Shown here: positions 1-12,868 of the stretch, piece by piece
Position numbering within the stretch: position 1 is the first letter of the stretch
How the letters are laid out: the number at the start of each line of letters is the position of its first letter
Source: Circinella umbellata
Taxonomy: Eukaryota > Mucoromycota > Mucoromycetes > Mucorales > Lichtheimiaceae
Assembly: GCA_025093555.1 (NCBI GenBank)
Contig: JAIWNF010000019.1
Location: forward strand, 620,001 to 684,000
Length of the DNA: 64,000 nt
Direction: 5' to 3'
Notes under the pieces: generated by a model
Database searches by the model: none
Seen by the model: only the letters and a program-made list of their open reading frames with translations
What the model was told of the DNA's origin: nothing
Made by a program: the position numbers and the translations under genes

Positions 1-1034
1 TTTAGAAAACACCATTAATTAATTCAATTTTTATTTTTATTCTTTTAATTTGATATAGATTTAGCTTAATAGTAAACTGAGGACCTGTTTTTCGATCTAT
101 GTGCATTGTATATCAGATATGATATAATAGTAATCGCACCGCCAGTTTGAAAAACACCGAGTATTACTATATAGATTGTACATATAGAATAAATAATATG
201 GTGTATCTATATATCCCAATTAAAGTAGCTTTCTATTGATAGCTTTTCATTATAATATATGCTCTTGTTTCGCTTTCAGGTCATTATACATATTCTCAAC
301 GAGTTGACTCCATTGCTCACTCTTTTTAGAACCAGTGTGGTCGCACTCTACCCAAACTACTGCTGCTATAGTAGCATTAGAGAAGCATCCGTTACACCAA
401 GTACGCCCATTTTGACATTTGAAGTATACAAAGTTATGAAAAACAGTTTTTATGATTACACTTTGTACAAAGGTCCGGATTTTTATCTTGGAACAACGAT
501 TTCCCGTTTTGATATAGATATATACTAATTAACACCTGACTTTCTAATGAGGTAAACAGTTGAAATGAACCGTATGACATCAAATATCAACTGCCGAACG
601 TATTAATAATGATAATAATCATGCTAACCCAACTGAACCCCAAATCTTAAATTTCTTGGTATTCTTGGCTGTAAAACAAAATCTGGCGGTGTATTACTTT
701 CTGTCAAGACAATTAATTACATAACAAAAATAATGATACCTAATGTTAGCTCAAGTCTTTTGCTATAGCAACCAACTTCTAATCGTGCTGAAATATCTAA
801 TGCCCCTTACCTGAATCATTAACCTTCGATTTCACATATAACTATTTTTTTTGGGGGTGATTAAATTATTTCTTAAAACCCAAATTACATTCAAGAATGT
901 TGATGTTTGTGCAACCATTTCATTTGGCCATGTGAAAAAGTTAAAACAGCTCCCCCTTTTCTTTGTTGTCACCCTCCAAGTTTATTTTCTCTCCCCATTC
1001 CTTTCTCTCATTGTAATTAACGTGTCATGACAAC
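1..1034. other. Intergenic region upstream of the lipase gene
   Basis: AT-rich sequence with no recognisable gene. An open frame on the plus strand at 259-528 (89 codons) follows a pyrimidine-rich stretch ending in AG, so it could be the last exon of a gene entering from the left, but its translation matches nothing I recognise. The stretch 950-1020 is C/T-rich, typical of promoters of intron-rich fungal genes, and probably serves the lipase gene starting at 1035. Confidence 0.5.
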
Positions 1035-3400
1035 ATGACTTATTCAGGCACATCACTTTATTTTGCCGCTGCTAGTCTCATTTCTTGCATACCTGCTATA
1101 GCTGGTCTTATAGCACGATGGTATACATACAAATGGACTAGCATTCTTCTTTATTTTTGTTCTGTTGTATTTCTTTTTCTAGCTGTCGTCTTTTATGTCA
1201 GTTACAAACTTATTCAACAAGGATCACCATTTCTCTTAAGTGGCCTTGATAAATTGAATCGTATTTTGTCACCCCTCGTCTCCAAGTTGGCCAACTCAAA
1301 AATTGTGGGACCTGTTATTGCCGTTATAGTCCGAGCAAATTTTTTTGCTTGGTTTATGATTTTATTGTTAAGTGACCAAGTTATTCGAACAATGATTACT
1401 CGTATGATAGGTCATCATGCTACTCAACGTAGTTACTGTAAGTTATTAAACGGGTTTTAGATTCAGAAAATAAAAAGAGTATCATGAAGATGAATAAACC
1501 TTTCTATTTTTGGATTTTTAATACTGATTTGAGATAAAATTTATTAGCCATTGTCAATGCAGTTGATCCAAAATTCCCACTATTCGATAAATTATTGGAT
1601 GAAAATGCTGAAAGGGAAGAGAAGGAAGCCAAGAAATCGTATCAAAAACGCCAATCTCGCCCTGAGTATTCTCAGGCAATAGCATATACACTTGCTGTAG
1701 CAAGTAAGTTGGCATACGAAGAAGTTGGTTTGATTAAGCATGAACTTGAAAAGGATGGATTTGATGTAAAAAGGACATTTTTACCATTAGCATTTAAGGT
1801 ACTCTTTTTTTGAGCTATATTTAAATAGTATGTTATTTTTGAATACAAAAGGATGGCTATTTGGGTGATATTAAGTTGTTTATTCTCTCTTTTTAGAATG
1901 TATGCGCATATATTATTGAAAAGGACGACAATATTTTCTTAGTTTTCCGAGGGTAATTATTATAGTAAAAATGGGACACGGACTTATGAAATTTTCAGAT
2001 GAAATTTTTACTATATACATATATACTTATATACTCATTCAACAAACGCATATAGAACTAACCCAATGAATATCCAAAACTTTGTTACGGATTTCAACAT
2101 TGAAATGGCCGACATTCGTTCATCTTCTGGTGTCTCGATGGGAAAAGTGCATAAAGGTTTTTGGGATGCTATGGGTAATCCTAATCGAACAGCCCCTCAT
2201 GGTGGACAGCCGCCACAACGAAACGCTACTTTGCAAATCGAATTGAGTGCTGCATCTTTGCAACGAACAGTGATATCGACAGTGCAAGCCGCCATCGATA
2301 TTGGTAAATTTACAGTAAACGAATTAATTAGTCATGTATCGGACCCAATAGATAATAGTTGGATTGGATATGATCGGGACGTTAGACATCATAGTTTATA
2401 TGCACAAGCGGAAGAGTGGATTATGGCATTGATTGACAAACAAAATAATGTTCAACCAGTAGATGATGAAGCTGTCGAATTGAATGATTATCCATCGACA
2501 CGTAATCAGCCACCACGAAGAAAACGATTTTTTATTGCGGGGCATTCGCTTGGAGGAGCTTTAGCTACAGGTGATAAATACATAAAATGGAAAAGGATGG
2601 TACTGGATTGAGTATATTAGTTGCTTACTTTAATTAACACAATGATGGGGTTTTTCATGTATTAGTTTTCCTGGCAAAGATGTTGCAGTCTGAAAGTCCT
2701 CTTTTGAATCATTTCTCTGGACTTTATACCTATGGCCAACCAAAAGTTGGCGATGCCGAATTCACTCGAGCTTTTTACCCAGAATTTACTTCCAAAATTT
2801 TTCATCATGCTTACAACAATGGTTAGTATTATACAATCTATTTATTTCTCATAATAACTATAGACGTATATTAATACTCTTAATTTTTTTTTTTCAATTT
2901 AGATCTTGTGGCTCGTGTTCCTCCCTTTTTCGGCTATCAGTAAATATTAAAAATAGAAAAAAAATACGAGAAAAAGACAGTGTGCTTAAAAAAACCCTTA
3001 ACTAACGAAACATAATAGCACATCACCAGGAACTTTGGTATTTATTGACTCTGCCTATTCCGTAACTCTCTATCCACCAAATCCACGTACAAATGAGCCT
3101 GTCCCCGTTCGTCCAATATCTTATCTTCATTTATCTGGTTTATTAAATACTAATGTAATCCGACGACTTTCTCAAGAATCATGGTTACGTGTTACTTTTC
3201 GTCTGTTATTCCCATTCTTCCTCAACGATCATTTCCCATCAGAATATGTAAATGGTTTACGTCAAGGCACTTTAACTTGGATGATCGTTGGTGAAGAAGG
3301 TCTGCAAGGTGGCAATTCAAAGGGTGATGAAGAAAGTGCTGTGGGTATGTCAGCCACATCCGTATCTTCTATGACAAAAGCAACAAGACGGAATTTTTAG
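1035..3400 (+). CDS. Class 3 (alpha/beta-hydrolase) lipase, membrane-anchored, 7 exons
   Basis: Predicted lipase hydrolysing ester bonds of glycerolipids, probably at an internal membrane. Exons by eye: 1035-1437, 1548-1798, 1897-1952, 2056-2570, 2666-2821, 2903-2939, 3019-3400, summing to 1,800 nt (599 aa). The nucleophile serine lies in GHSLGGALA at the end of exon 4, and the downstream YTYGQPKVGD block is the family landmark carrying the Asp region. The catalytic His fits GYH, whose codon is split by the last intron (CA|C). The N-terminal ~135 residues hold two or three hydrophobic segments (about 5-30, 35-60 and 100-120), so the enzyme is tethered rather than secreted. A long polar insert (about residues 250-400) separates the N-terminal part of the fold from the nucleophile elbow. 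Family assignment is firm; substrate is unknown. DAG-lipase-like enzymes share this membrane-plus-lipase layout. Confidence 0.88.
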
Positions 3401-6059
3401 ATAAATATAAAATATACTACACATTATTATTCATTCACATCATTTTTTTTTCATTAATTTCATCATCACTAAACCGATCCGTTTTATCTTATTTATTATA
3501 AACATTACTTTTGTTACCACGGATATTGTGGGTCAGTTACTGGGTAATGTTATTTATCGTTCACTGGAATATTTCAGTAAAACGCTTTACAATAAATTTT
3601 GCAACACAGAATTATTGTTATGTTCAAGCTCGTCGAACTTTCAGGAAATGTTAACTAATATCAGCAAGCATTGTTTAAGCAGCGGTTGTTTCCGATAAAT
3701 GACTTATTTTGTGTCTGTAAACGTTTCTAATATAATAGAGTATGTTGCATCTTTGTCTTTGTATATCATAGACTTTTCAATCAGTTCTGTCGATATTTTG
3801 ATGGTGCATAAATATCCTTCACTTTTGACTGATATATTCAGTGTTAATCCATAGATGCCAAATAGCAGCAAATGGGCCTAAGCGTTGTTACTTATTGCCA
3901 AAGCACACGATTTGAATGATCATAATCATTTTGCGTGACCATCGGTGTAGTTCTGTAAACCAAATGCTTTTTATAACTTCAGATATGATATGTAAAAAAT
4001 ACATAGCCATCAGAATACTCTAAACCATTTATAAAGTAAGCAGCAAGTTATGTATTTTCTTGAATCAGATACGTAGATCCAAAATAAACAGAAAATATCA
4101 ACGTTTCAAAATTCCAGCAAACGACAGTTGATAATATGCATTCATATGGCTGTTAATAGTAAGAACTTTTGATTTATACGTACAAACGCTTACGACCGTT
4201 AGCCTAATAATCAAACGTGAGAATGTTTTTTAACATTTATGCCAAATGAATAATCACTAACCGAGGTTTTCAACAATGTATCATTAAAATTTCTTGAAGA
4301 TGTTTTTAAATAATTCAAGTCTCACGCTGTCAGAATATTCCACTTAAGTTATCGTTTATTTTCTTCCGTATAATTAAAATTGAAATAGGCTGTTTCTTTT
4401 TGACTTGGATATACAAGAAAACAGCAGTGTTTTCTCAAATGATAAATATGGATATTCAATAAGATTTTTACAGAAACTATTGTAAACTCTAAAGTTTTCT
4501 TCCATTATATAGTTCGTTTTGAAGCTTGTTCCATTCTATGTATATGTTGATCAGATGAGTATCACACACTTTGTAAGTTGCTTTTGTAATAGTTAGTAAA
4601 ATGTTATCGCTAGAGAATCAGTCACTGATGGAAACACTGTCATTGTCATTTTCAATAAAATTCTATACGTAATGATTTTATTGTTTACTGTTCTTAAATC
4701 ATCAAAAGATATATATCTTCCTCTACTTCAATTATTTATATTACGGTATTGTACGGTATGTATACTGTATATAGAAGATGAAAAGTGTTTGATTAGACTC
4801 ATAAATCTCAGTTCTCACTAACCCACGTCAAATGGAGACCACCAACCCTAGTCAAGCTGGCATATTTTATTGGTTTCCCTGCCCTCCTGAACTAGACTAG
4901 TTGATATATCAGTTTATAAAGTTTTCTTTTCTTCTCATGACCCCTTAGTATAAGCATTCGAGTAAACTTTTCTTTTCTCTCTTGCAATTATTTTTGTCTG
5001 CATTTTACACACACCAATATCTCATCCCCCCATGTACCATATTTGGTTTCTCGGTCTTATCCATTTCCATTTGACATTTTCCCTGTTCCAACACAAGATT
5101 TTATAATCTTCTATTCTTTTCTGAACTGTTTCAGACAACTATGGCAAACCTGACTCACCTTTACAGAAGACGTTAAATAAAAAGGAATAATTTATCATAA
5201 TTTATTAAATAAAAATGTAAAAAGTAACAAATCATCTGTTTATTATTTTAGAATATGTACAGAATCGAGGAAATGATATATAGTTAAATCTCTTTTTTGG
5301 ACACTCACTTATTGTACATCTCCGACTTTTGCATTACTTTCGAGCCAAATATCACCTGTGCAAAAGATGGTTTTTCTGTACAGGGTGAGAATATAGGAAA
5401 AGTTATCAAGAATGAGAAATATAGAAAGAGAATAAGAGTGATGATATGAAAAGAAAAAAAATTGCTAGCATTTAATCCAAGGAATTGTCAGAAGTTATCT
5501 GTGAGAGTGTTTCTGGCAACTTCCTCGTGATTTTTTCGCAGACTATCCCACGCAAATCAATACTCTTCTCCCCTGATTCGATAGCATCCATTGACATGTC
5601 TTGACAATAGCCAATGTGCGAATTTCTAATTTTTCTATTGTCTCATATGTTTGCTTCGGGCCCCACTATCAAAATCAAGTTTCAGAAAGGTATGTTACAT
5701 ACAGTGAGTTTCATGTTATAATTGTACAGATAATGTTTATAGTTACCTTAACAGCCCAAAGCATTTTTGTAATGTTACAAATATAAAAGCATTCTTTTAT
5801 ATCTGTCGGAATCTTTATTTTCGCCATTCTTTCTAATACGAAAACATTGGGTTTTGGCATTGATAAAGTCCAAATATGAACAGTATCACCTGCATTATAT
5901 ATAAAGATTATAGAATGCCTAATTTAATTATCTTTTTTCGCTTGGTTTATCCTACTACTTACCTCATGCATGCGCAGCAAACTCGCATAGGAGTGCATAG
6001 CAATATTCATGATAAATTGTCACCGATGAATATGCTTTGGAGTTTGCACTTTACAGCAT
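3401..6059. other. Gene-free stretch
   Basis: About 2.6 kb with no convincing coding frame on either strand. Open frames at 5601-5786 and 5876-6256 have no codon or motif support. Around 4915-5035 there is a TATA-like TTATAAAG followed by a C/T-rich tract, which looks like a fungal core promoter, but no open frame of useful length follows it. Confidence 0.5.
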
Positions 6060-7740
6060 CTACCAAATGTTTTGTGACACTTCTTTCAAAAAAGTTGTGG
6101 AACTCGGTGGGAGCCCAAAAACCTCAGGGAGGGGTGGGAGGGGGTACTGTAATAATGCAAATGTCACTTTTATATGATCGTACCCCCATCTTGGAGTGTC
6201 ATAATTATTGTATGGCCCTGAGGTTTTCAACACTAGCTTCCATATCACCAATATAACACAAGCCGCCTGCATGTTACCAAGCATTTAGTCTTTTGAATGC
6301 CTCGAGATTTATCTCCCCAGGAATAAATTTCCCATCCGCAGCATCATCTAAAGAATCCATGATTATTGCAATAAGTAGCCAAATCAACCGAGAGCTGCAT
6401 GTTGTCTCACAACGATCAATCTCATATTTCTTCTGTTTAAAGATTCCATTGGTACTAGTCACAATACCATAACAATAAACAGTTAATATTTTATTTGTGT
6501 CATACTACATCAAGAAATACTCAAAGACAACAAGAAGAGACTTACAATTGAGTAAATATTTTTTTTTTACAAAGGAGCTAAGTTCTTGAGGAATTGTGGC
6601 TCGATATTTTATACTCTAATTCTACGCGCTCTGAAGTTGGTTTATCACTTGGCAGATGAAGAAAAACATGGGCAGCTCTCATAAATGTACTTCGGAAAGT
6701 TAACCATTTGAACCATTCAGATGACGTGTTTTAGAGAGACGAACCAAATTCCAAAGATCCACCGGATAGAACACGATCCGCCTTTTTTGTATGCCCTTCG
6801 GGAAGCATCTACGTATACGTACTGTTTTTTACTTCTTTAAAATTAGTCTCTTTTCTCCTCCTTTTGTTTGTTTGCCTTTTTCTTCTCTCTATTCTTCTCT
6901 CTTTCTTACTCTTCTTCAATCATCATACTCAGTTTCTACATTACATTTCGCTAATACTAATATTACTTTTTCCCTACTAAGAAGTTTTCAGTTATCCCTC
7001 ACTACTATTTTGTGTTTATTTCTTACCATGGTTATAATGTACCACAAGGGAGCGACCACATACCCATAGACGCCGGTCAAGCAAGTCTTCCGTTTAATAA
7101 ACAAAAAAAAGTTAATTCTAATTCATCGATTGACTCCTAATAAGCGATCAATAAATGTAAGTGTTTATACATAATAAAATATATTTAAGAGTAATGACCA
7201 ACCTTTTCAACAGCAACCAGCTTTTAAAACACCTCCTTGTATTCTTGAAGTATAAAGACTTGGATATTGTTGAACCCAAGCTCTCATACATACTTTGGGG
7301 TACTTCTGGTATGGCTTGGCCATCATAGCCATATTGTAGAACATGATATTTATCAAGGCTACCATTATTGTACAATTGTTAGTATACATCTCTGTGTTAT
7401 TTGAAAAACAAGCATCATTTCATACTTACTCATATTGGTGACAACGCGGATTTTTGTCCATAAGATCGACCCAATCGTCCCAAAAAGCATCGTCATGGTT
7501 GATAATATTATCGTATAAATCATCATCGCTCAATAAAGATTTATTCCCACCAATAACAACGGCATCAACGTCTTCCTATATATTTGGCCAAGGTGAAAGT
7601 TGAGTTTCTAATAATATTAGCCTTAGATATACGTATACATGTATCATCCTAATACCTGCTGTGTCAATTCTTCTTCATAATTCACTTTGCTTCGTTTGTT
7701 CATAACACCATCAACTGAGTTATCGAGTGAAGATCTTTTA
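6060..7740 (-). pseudogene. Decayed member of a Mucorales-type multicopy family (remnant 1)
   Basis: Reading right to left, exon-like pieces succeed each other with plausible splice signals: a basic NKRSK-containing piece (about 7680-7735), an acidic piece with WDDWVDLMD (about 7430-7575), a piece around 7207-7389, and a core at about 6140-6462 with GKFIPGEI and LVLKTSGPYNN. The core aligns in pattern with gene A (43811-46229), which has GKLLFYPGE and LLLETSNAHGG at the same spacing, and the basic plus acidic order parallels exons 3-4 of gene A. The piece before the core is interrupted by a ~494-bp insertion (6615-7124), and no continuous gene can be built, so I call it a pseudogene. Function of the family is unknown to me. 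Confidence 0.6.
6615..7124. mobile_element. ~494-bp insertion with 8-bp target-site duplication
   Basis: Compared with the related copy at 10663-10990, which is uninterrupted, the sequence 6623-7116 is extra. It is bounded by the direct repeat TCTAATTC at 6615-6622 and 7117-7124, where the empty copy has one related site. No terminal inverted repeats are visible; the right end is A-rich. The interior carries a long pyrimidine tract (6840-6920) and a 92-codon open frame without recognisable similarity. An 8-bp duplication would fit a hAT- or MULE-derived non-autonomous element, but the class is not established. Confidence 0.6.
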
Positions 7741-7827
7741 TTTCCTGCAACGAAGGTATTTTTTAAGATATCCACATTTTCTTTTCCAGAGACACTCAGT
7801 AGCTCTAAGCTACCTTATGCTTTGCAA

Positions 7828-8908
7828 AACAGCTTTCAAAACCACAACTTTCGGCAACAAATGTAGCAAAAACCTTAATGGATTGGAACGGGGATTCCTT
7901 AGTCATTTTAACTTGTTCTACTGCCGATCACCAAGTATTTCTTCTATCATAATACGCTGCAGTGTATTCAAAATATGTATTACTAAATTAACACTTTATG
8001 AAATAAGCGCTTTGAATAACCCATCAAAATACTTTCCTTGTTTTTTTTTTCCTTGAGCAAAACCCTTTTCTTGGTAAAAATCACAAGTTAAACGACGACG
8101 CTACCAGCTGTAGTGATCCTTGCCCGCGGTTGCAAGGTACAAACTGTCACTTAGGGCCCACTAAGAGATCAGCCCAATGACACTCGAACACGAGTACCAC
8201 GTTGAACATTACGCTTATCGGTTGGATACCCATCTAACCACGATCCAGTAAATGCATTGAAGCAAAGAAAAGAGCTTCCCACTTTCCTTGACCACGAACA
8301 CTAAGGATTGATCAAGAAAAACAGTTTTCAAAGCCATAACCTTCGGCAACAAATGTAGCAAAAACCTTAATGGATTGGAAAGGGGATTCCTTAGTCATTT
8401 TAACTTGTTCTACTGCCGATCACCGAGTATTTCTTCTATCATAATACGCTGTAGTGTATTCAAAATATGTATTACTAAATTAACACTTTATGAAATAAGC
8501 GCTTTGAATAACCCATCAAAATACTTTCCTTGTTTTTTTTTTTCCTTGAGCAAAACCCTTTTCTTGGTAAAAATCACAAGTTAAACGACGACGCTACCAG
8601 CTGTAGTGATCCTTGCCCGCGGTTGCAAGGTACAAACTGTCACTTAGGACCCACTAAGAGATCAGCCCAATGACACTCGAACACGAGTACCACGTTGAAC
8701 ATTACGCTTATCGGTTGGATACCCATCTAACCACGATCCAGTAAATGCATTGAAGCAAAGAAAACAGCTTCCCACTTTCCTTGACCACGAACACTAAGGA
8801 TTGATCAAGAAAAACAGTTTTCAAAGCCATAACCTTCGGCAACAAATGTAGCAAAAACCTTAATGGATTGGAAAGGGGATTCCTTAGTCATTTTAACTTG
8901 TTCTACTG
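7828..8908. repeat. Tandem repeat, 492-493 bp unit, 2.2 copies
   Basis: Copies begin near 7828, 8320 and 8813. Anchor TCGGCAACAA occurs at 7851, 8343 and 8836 (spacing 492 and 493). Copies 1 and 2 are nearly identical, and copy 3 stops after about 96 bp at 8908. The minus strand of the unit has short coding-like stretches in different frames (such as FNAFTGSWLDGYPTDK), separated by stops, so the unit may derive from a decayed gene. Confidence 0.85.
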
Positions 8909-10314
8909 TCGTTTAATAATATTGTGTATTATAATGATCTCTAATAAATTCAAAATAAGAATAATACTTCAGTAAACCGTTGTAATTTTACCGCAACAAA
9001 AGAATACTATTAAAAATAGGGATGGATAATATACCTACTTTAATCAGGAAAAGCTCATTTAAGCTGCTTGGAAGAAGAAAGCCCTCTAATTCAATCACTC
9101 ATAATAAAAATGTGTTTTCTTTGACAAAAGTAATCACATGTCCAAAAAGCAAATATACCTTTCCTTGTTTAACAAGAAGCGTAAAGAGAATCGTTGGATC
9201 AAGAAACTAATTTTATTAGTTATACCAATGAATTAATAAAATAGATCAATTTTAACTTGTCTGATCAAATTGAGCATGTATGTTTTAAAATACCTCTTTT
9301 CACGGCTTCAAATTTAAAATTGAACTGGATTAAATTTGCTGTTAATTAGTGCCTCCATGGCTATAGGCCACATTGTTCAACATCTTTTTTAGCAGGGGAC
9401 TAAAGAGAGTGGGTAGTGTAACAATGTGAGGAGATAAAAACGGAGTCTTAGTAAATAACTCCTCAGCTTTTTTATTTATGCAACCAAATAGATAAAAACA
9501 CATCAAGCATACTATTTCATCATAAATGCTGAATATTTGTATGTTTATTCTGCTTATTATCATATAAAAAAACTAAGCTATTTGTTTGTTCTTTTAGAAG
9601 AAAAGCTTTAGTATAATTAAATAATAGGTAACATACACCATAAATATGTGGTCTAAACAACGAAACTATAATACTATTTAAGACTAAAAAGTGTATATTT
9701 ACAACCATTATCATAATATCACAAATTATACAAACTTTTTAATAGCATCTTTTAAAATTAACTCTGAGATTAGTAGGTTTTCGAAGACCAAAACCAGTAA
9801 CCATCCAGAATAAGTTTTACACCTTTGAAATAGCATACGTTTTGCTTATCAGCCGTTACAATTGTAACTCCCTTTTTTCTTTTTTTTATGTTTTCAGCTT
9901 TTTCTTATGAATTGAATTTTTAAGTAAAGACAATTCATATTCTTATCACCACTATAATTATAATTATAATAATAGGTAATGTCCAATCAGTAAACAAGAC
10001 AATATATGTTCAAATAAACAAGTAATTGTACAGTATTGTAGTTTGATAAAATAATAATAATAATATTAATGGACTTACTTAACACGAAAGGGAATACACG
10101 TTGTTCATTTAGTACTGAAATGAATACCAATACAGATTCTAACGGCATCAATAACATTTCAGGTGCAAAATATTCAGATCTAAAAAGATCATATTCTTCC
10201 CAAACTAATGGATTACAATGCGAATCCATCATACCCACTGTGATACGAGTATTCTTTGAAAGAATAAATTAAGGATATTCTGGGGTCCTCTGTTACATCA
10301 CGAGCGATAATGTT
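8909..10314. other. Gene-free stretch between repeats
   Basis: AT-rich sequence with short open frames on both strands (9022-9210 plus; 9342-9563, 9520-9714 and 9987-10238 minus). None shows a motif or splice pattern worth naming. I see no RNA gene or terminal repeat here. Confidence 0.4.
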
Positions 10315-11010
10315 TTAAGCAATGAAATTACAACGAAGTATTTCTGTATTAATATCATTATGGCGCCATCTTGAAGTATTATAATTATTGTACGGACCCG
10401 AGGTTTTCAACACTAGAACTTCCATATCACCAATATAACACAAGCCGTCTGCATTGTACCAAGCACCTAGTCTTTTGAATGCCTCGAGCTTTATCTCCCC
10501 AGGAATAAATTTCCCATCCGCAGCATCATCTAAAGAATCCATGATTATTGCAATAAGTAGCCAAATCAACCGAGAGCTGCATGTTGTCTCACAACGATCA
10601 ATCTCATATTTCTTCTGTTTAAAGATTCCATTGGTACTAGTCACAATACCATAACAATAAACAGTTAATATTTTATTTGTGTCATACTACATCAAGAAAT
10701 ACTCAAAGACAACAAGAAGAGACTTACAATCGAATAAATATTTTTTTTTACAAAGGAACCAAGTTCCTGAGGAATGGTGACTCTTGATATTTCATATTTT
10801 AATTCATCAATTGACCTCTAATACGTAATTGATAAATGGCTGTAAGTAAATATACCTAAAAAAAGCTATTTAAACAAAACGAAGGAATAATAACCGACCT
10901 TTACAGCAGAACCAACTTTTTAAACACTTCTTTGTATTCTTGAAGTAGTTCTGTCAAACCCAAGCTCTCATACATACTCTGGGGTACTTCTCGTTTGGCT
11001 TTAACATCAT
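10315..11010 (-). pseudogene. Decayed member of the multicopy family (remnant 2)
   Basis: The stretch 10440-10740 is almost identical to 6270-6560 and encodes the same core: SRLIWLLIAIIMDSLDD, GKFIPGEI, then LVLKTSGPYNN. It continues as a 109-codon frame that ends early. A second block at about 10900-10990 encodes EVPQSMYESLG and matches 7200-7330 of remnant 1. The order is conserved, but the intervening ~500-bp insertion of remnant 1 is absent, so this copy shows the pre-insertion state. No start or complete gene is visible. Confidence 0.6.
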
Positions 11011-12868
11011 GAATATCCACATTGGGAGAACATGTTCATCAATGCTGTGCAATTATTGTATAATTTTTAGTGTACATCGTTGTGTGTTAATTGAAAAAAA
11101 TGACACCAAGCCATACTTATTAAAATTCTTATATTGCCCCTATTTTAACTTAATCATTCTACCCCGCTCCAGGTTAAGATCAATGGTAAAGAGGGTTGAT
11201 TATATAAACGAAAAGGTCTTGTATTTTTTTTATGAATTTATTTTTCATTAACATGAAGAAGAAAGAGTATAATATGAGTGGGAAAGAATTACATATTATC
11301 CACCACTGGCTTTGAAAATAGGGGGGTGGCTAGCCAACACAGGATAATATTCCCACAATTGACCTGATTCTATTGAGCACCGTTTAAAGCTTCTTGTGGT
11401 ATTCTTTGCTGTACTTTGCCGTAACAGTAATATTTATATATAGCGCTTGTTTTTGTTTAGTAGTATAAGAGTAGGCTTTTTTTTAGAAAAAATAACGCCG
11501 TAAATTTATGAATAATATACTTTTAATAAATTAAGAGCATCCTAGTATTGAAGCTTTTGGTCTTTATCAGTCGAGCAAATTTATTATGCTAGATGAACAA
11601 TTCCCAAATCATGCTATTGTAAATCGGAGCAAAATAATAGATGGAAAACTTCTAATTCCGAAGTGACCAAAAAAAAAAAGCTTGTATGCGATCTGGATAA
11701 ATTGTTTTCCTTTCAATACTGTAATGGTATTTATTAAAGAATAGACAAAGTACAGGTATCGGTATCGGTTGGAACAAAGAAAATGGTTCTTTTATTATTA
11801 CTACCTGAAATAAAACTGCATATGTAAACTATCGCAAGAGTACGTAATACTGCAAAATAGATAAAACAGTAAACTACAGCTGTATTTTATGGTAAGTAAT
11901 CTAAGATAGAATTCGGGTATTGTGCGGATATTAACCGGTGTTGACTACTACCGCAAAAAAAAAGTACTCCATTTGCAGTACTTTAAAATTAATGGTACGC
12001 GTTCACTTGATTATTACTCCCAAACGAGTGCCAGAGATGAACTCAGCACGCACAAAGTTCTTTTTTTTTTCCCAGTGATTGTATCATGCAAGAACATATA
12101 TTCTAATACGTACTATTTGTTCCATATATTTTTGCGATGGTTTTATGCTATTAAAAGATTGTATACAGAAATAAATACATGATATTGAAAACCAAAAGCC
12201 GAGTAATAAGCATCTAATTTTCCTTCATCAGCTAAATGGAAATTCGTGTCACGTCAAGTTGAAAAGCAAGGCATGCCATAATCATTTAGTGGAAATCCTG
12301 TACTTATGTATACGTAGCTAGAAAAGGAATTCAGTACTATGACTTAGTGGGTTACTTAGTGGTTTATAAAATTGATGGGCTAGACACGGTCTTTTGAGCG
12401 TAAAAGAAAAAAGAGACTACACGTGTTATGATAATAAATTGCCGTCAACAAGAATCAAGTTAGTGTGCTCTAATTTTTTTAAGCGCGTTCTAGTTTCTAT
12501 GGTTAGACAAGAAGGAGTGTTATATATGTCATTTGTGTCTGTGTGTGAAACAACTCAGCCCTTAATGCATGCTCATTTTTTGTTAAAAATAGGGGGTGGA
12601 GTTTACAAGCGTCTTATTATTGCTTTTTTTATATATTTTATTGGGCTCGGCCAATCCTCCGTGGTGGTAATTATGTAGGCTTGGCATATAAGGTTGTTTA
12701 CCCATTAATACGTCTTTTAGTTTTCCCGAGCACAATATTCCCGATTTGGATAATTTATAAAAGGTACAAACATCATTTTGGTTTTGTTTTTCTTTTCTTC
12801 CACAGACTTTCCTGTACTCTTTCCTTTTTTTTTTTTACTTGAGCAGAGTATACACCAAAACAACAAAC
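11011..12868. other. Gene-free stretch and aminotransferase promoter
   Basis: No coding region is supported. Two G-rich strings (near 11322 and 12592) are similar to each other and unexplained. The end of the stretch has a TATA-like TTATAAAAG at about 12756 and a C/T-rich tract at 12780-12835, consistent with the promoter of the aminotransferase gene starting at 12869. Confidence 0.45.

Noticed and set aside
7040..7095. Possible 5S rRNA-derived segment in the ~494-bp insertion
   Set aside because: Only a short resemblance (ACATACCCATAG); the internal promoter boxes and remainder of 5S are absent.
8081..8300. Possible tRNA in the tandem repeat (string GGTTGGATACCC)
   Set aside because: No cloverleaf with proper acceptor, anticodon and T arms could be drawn.
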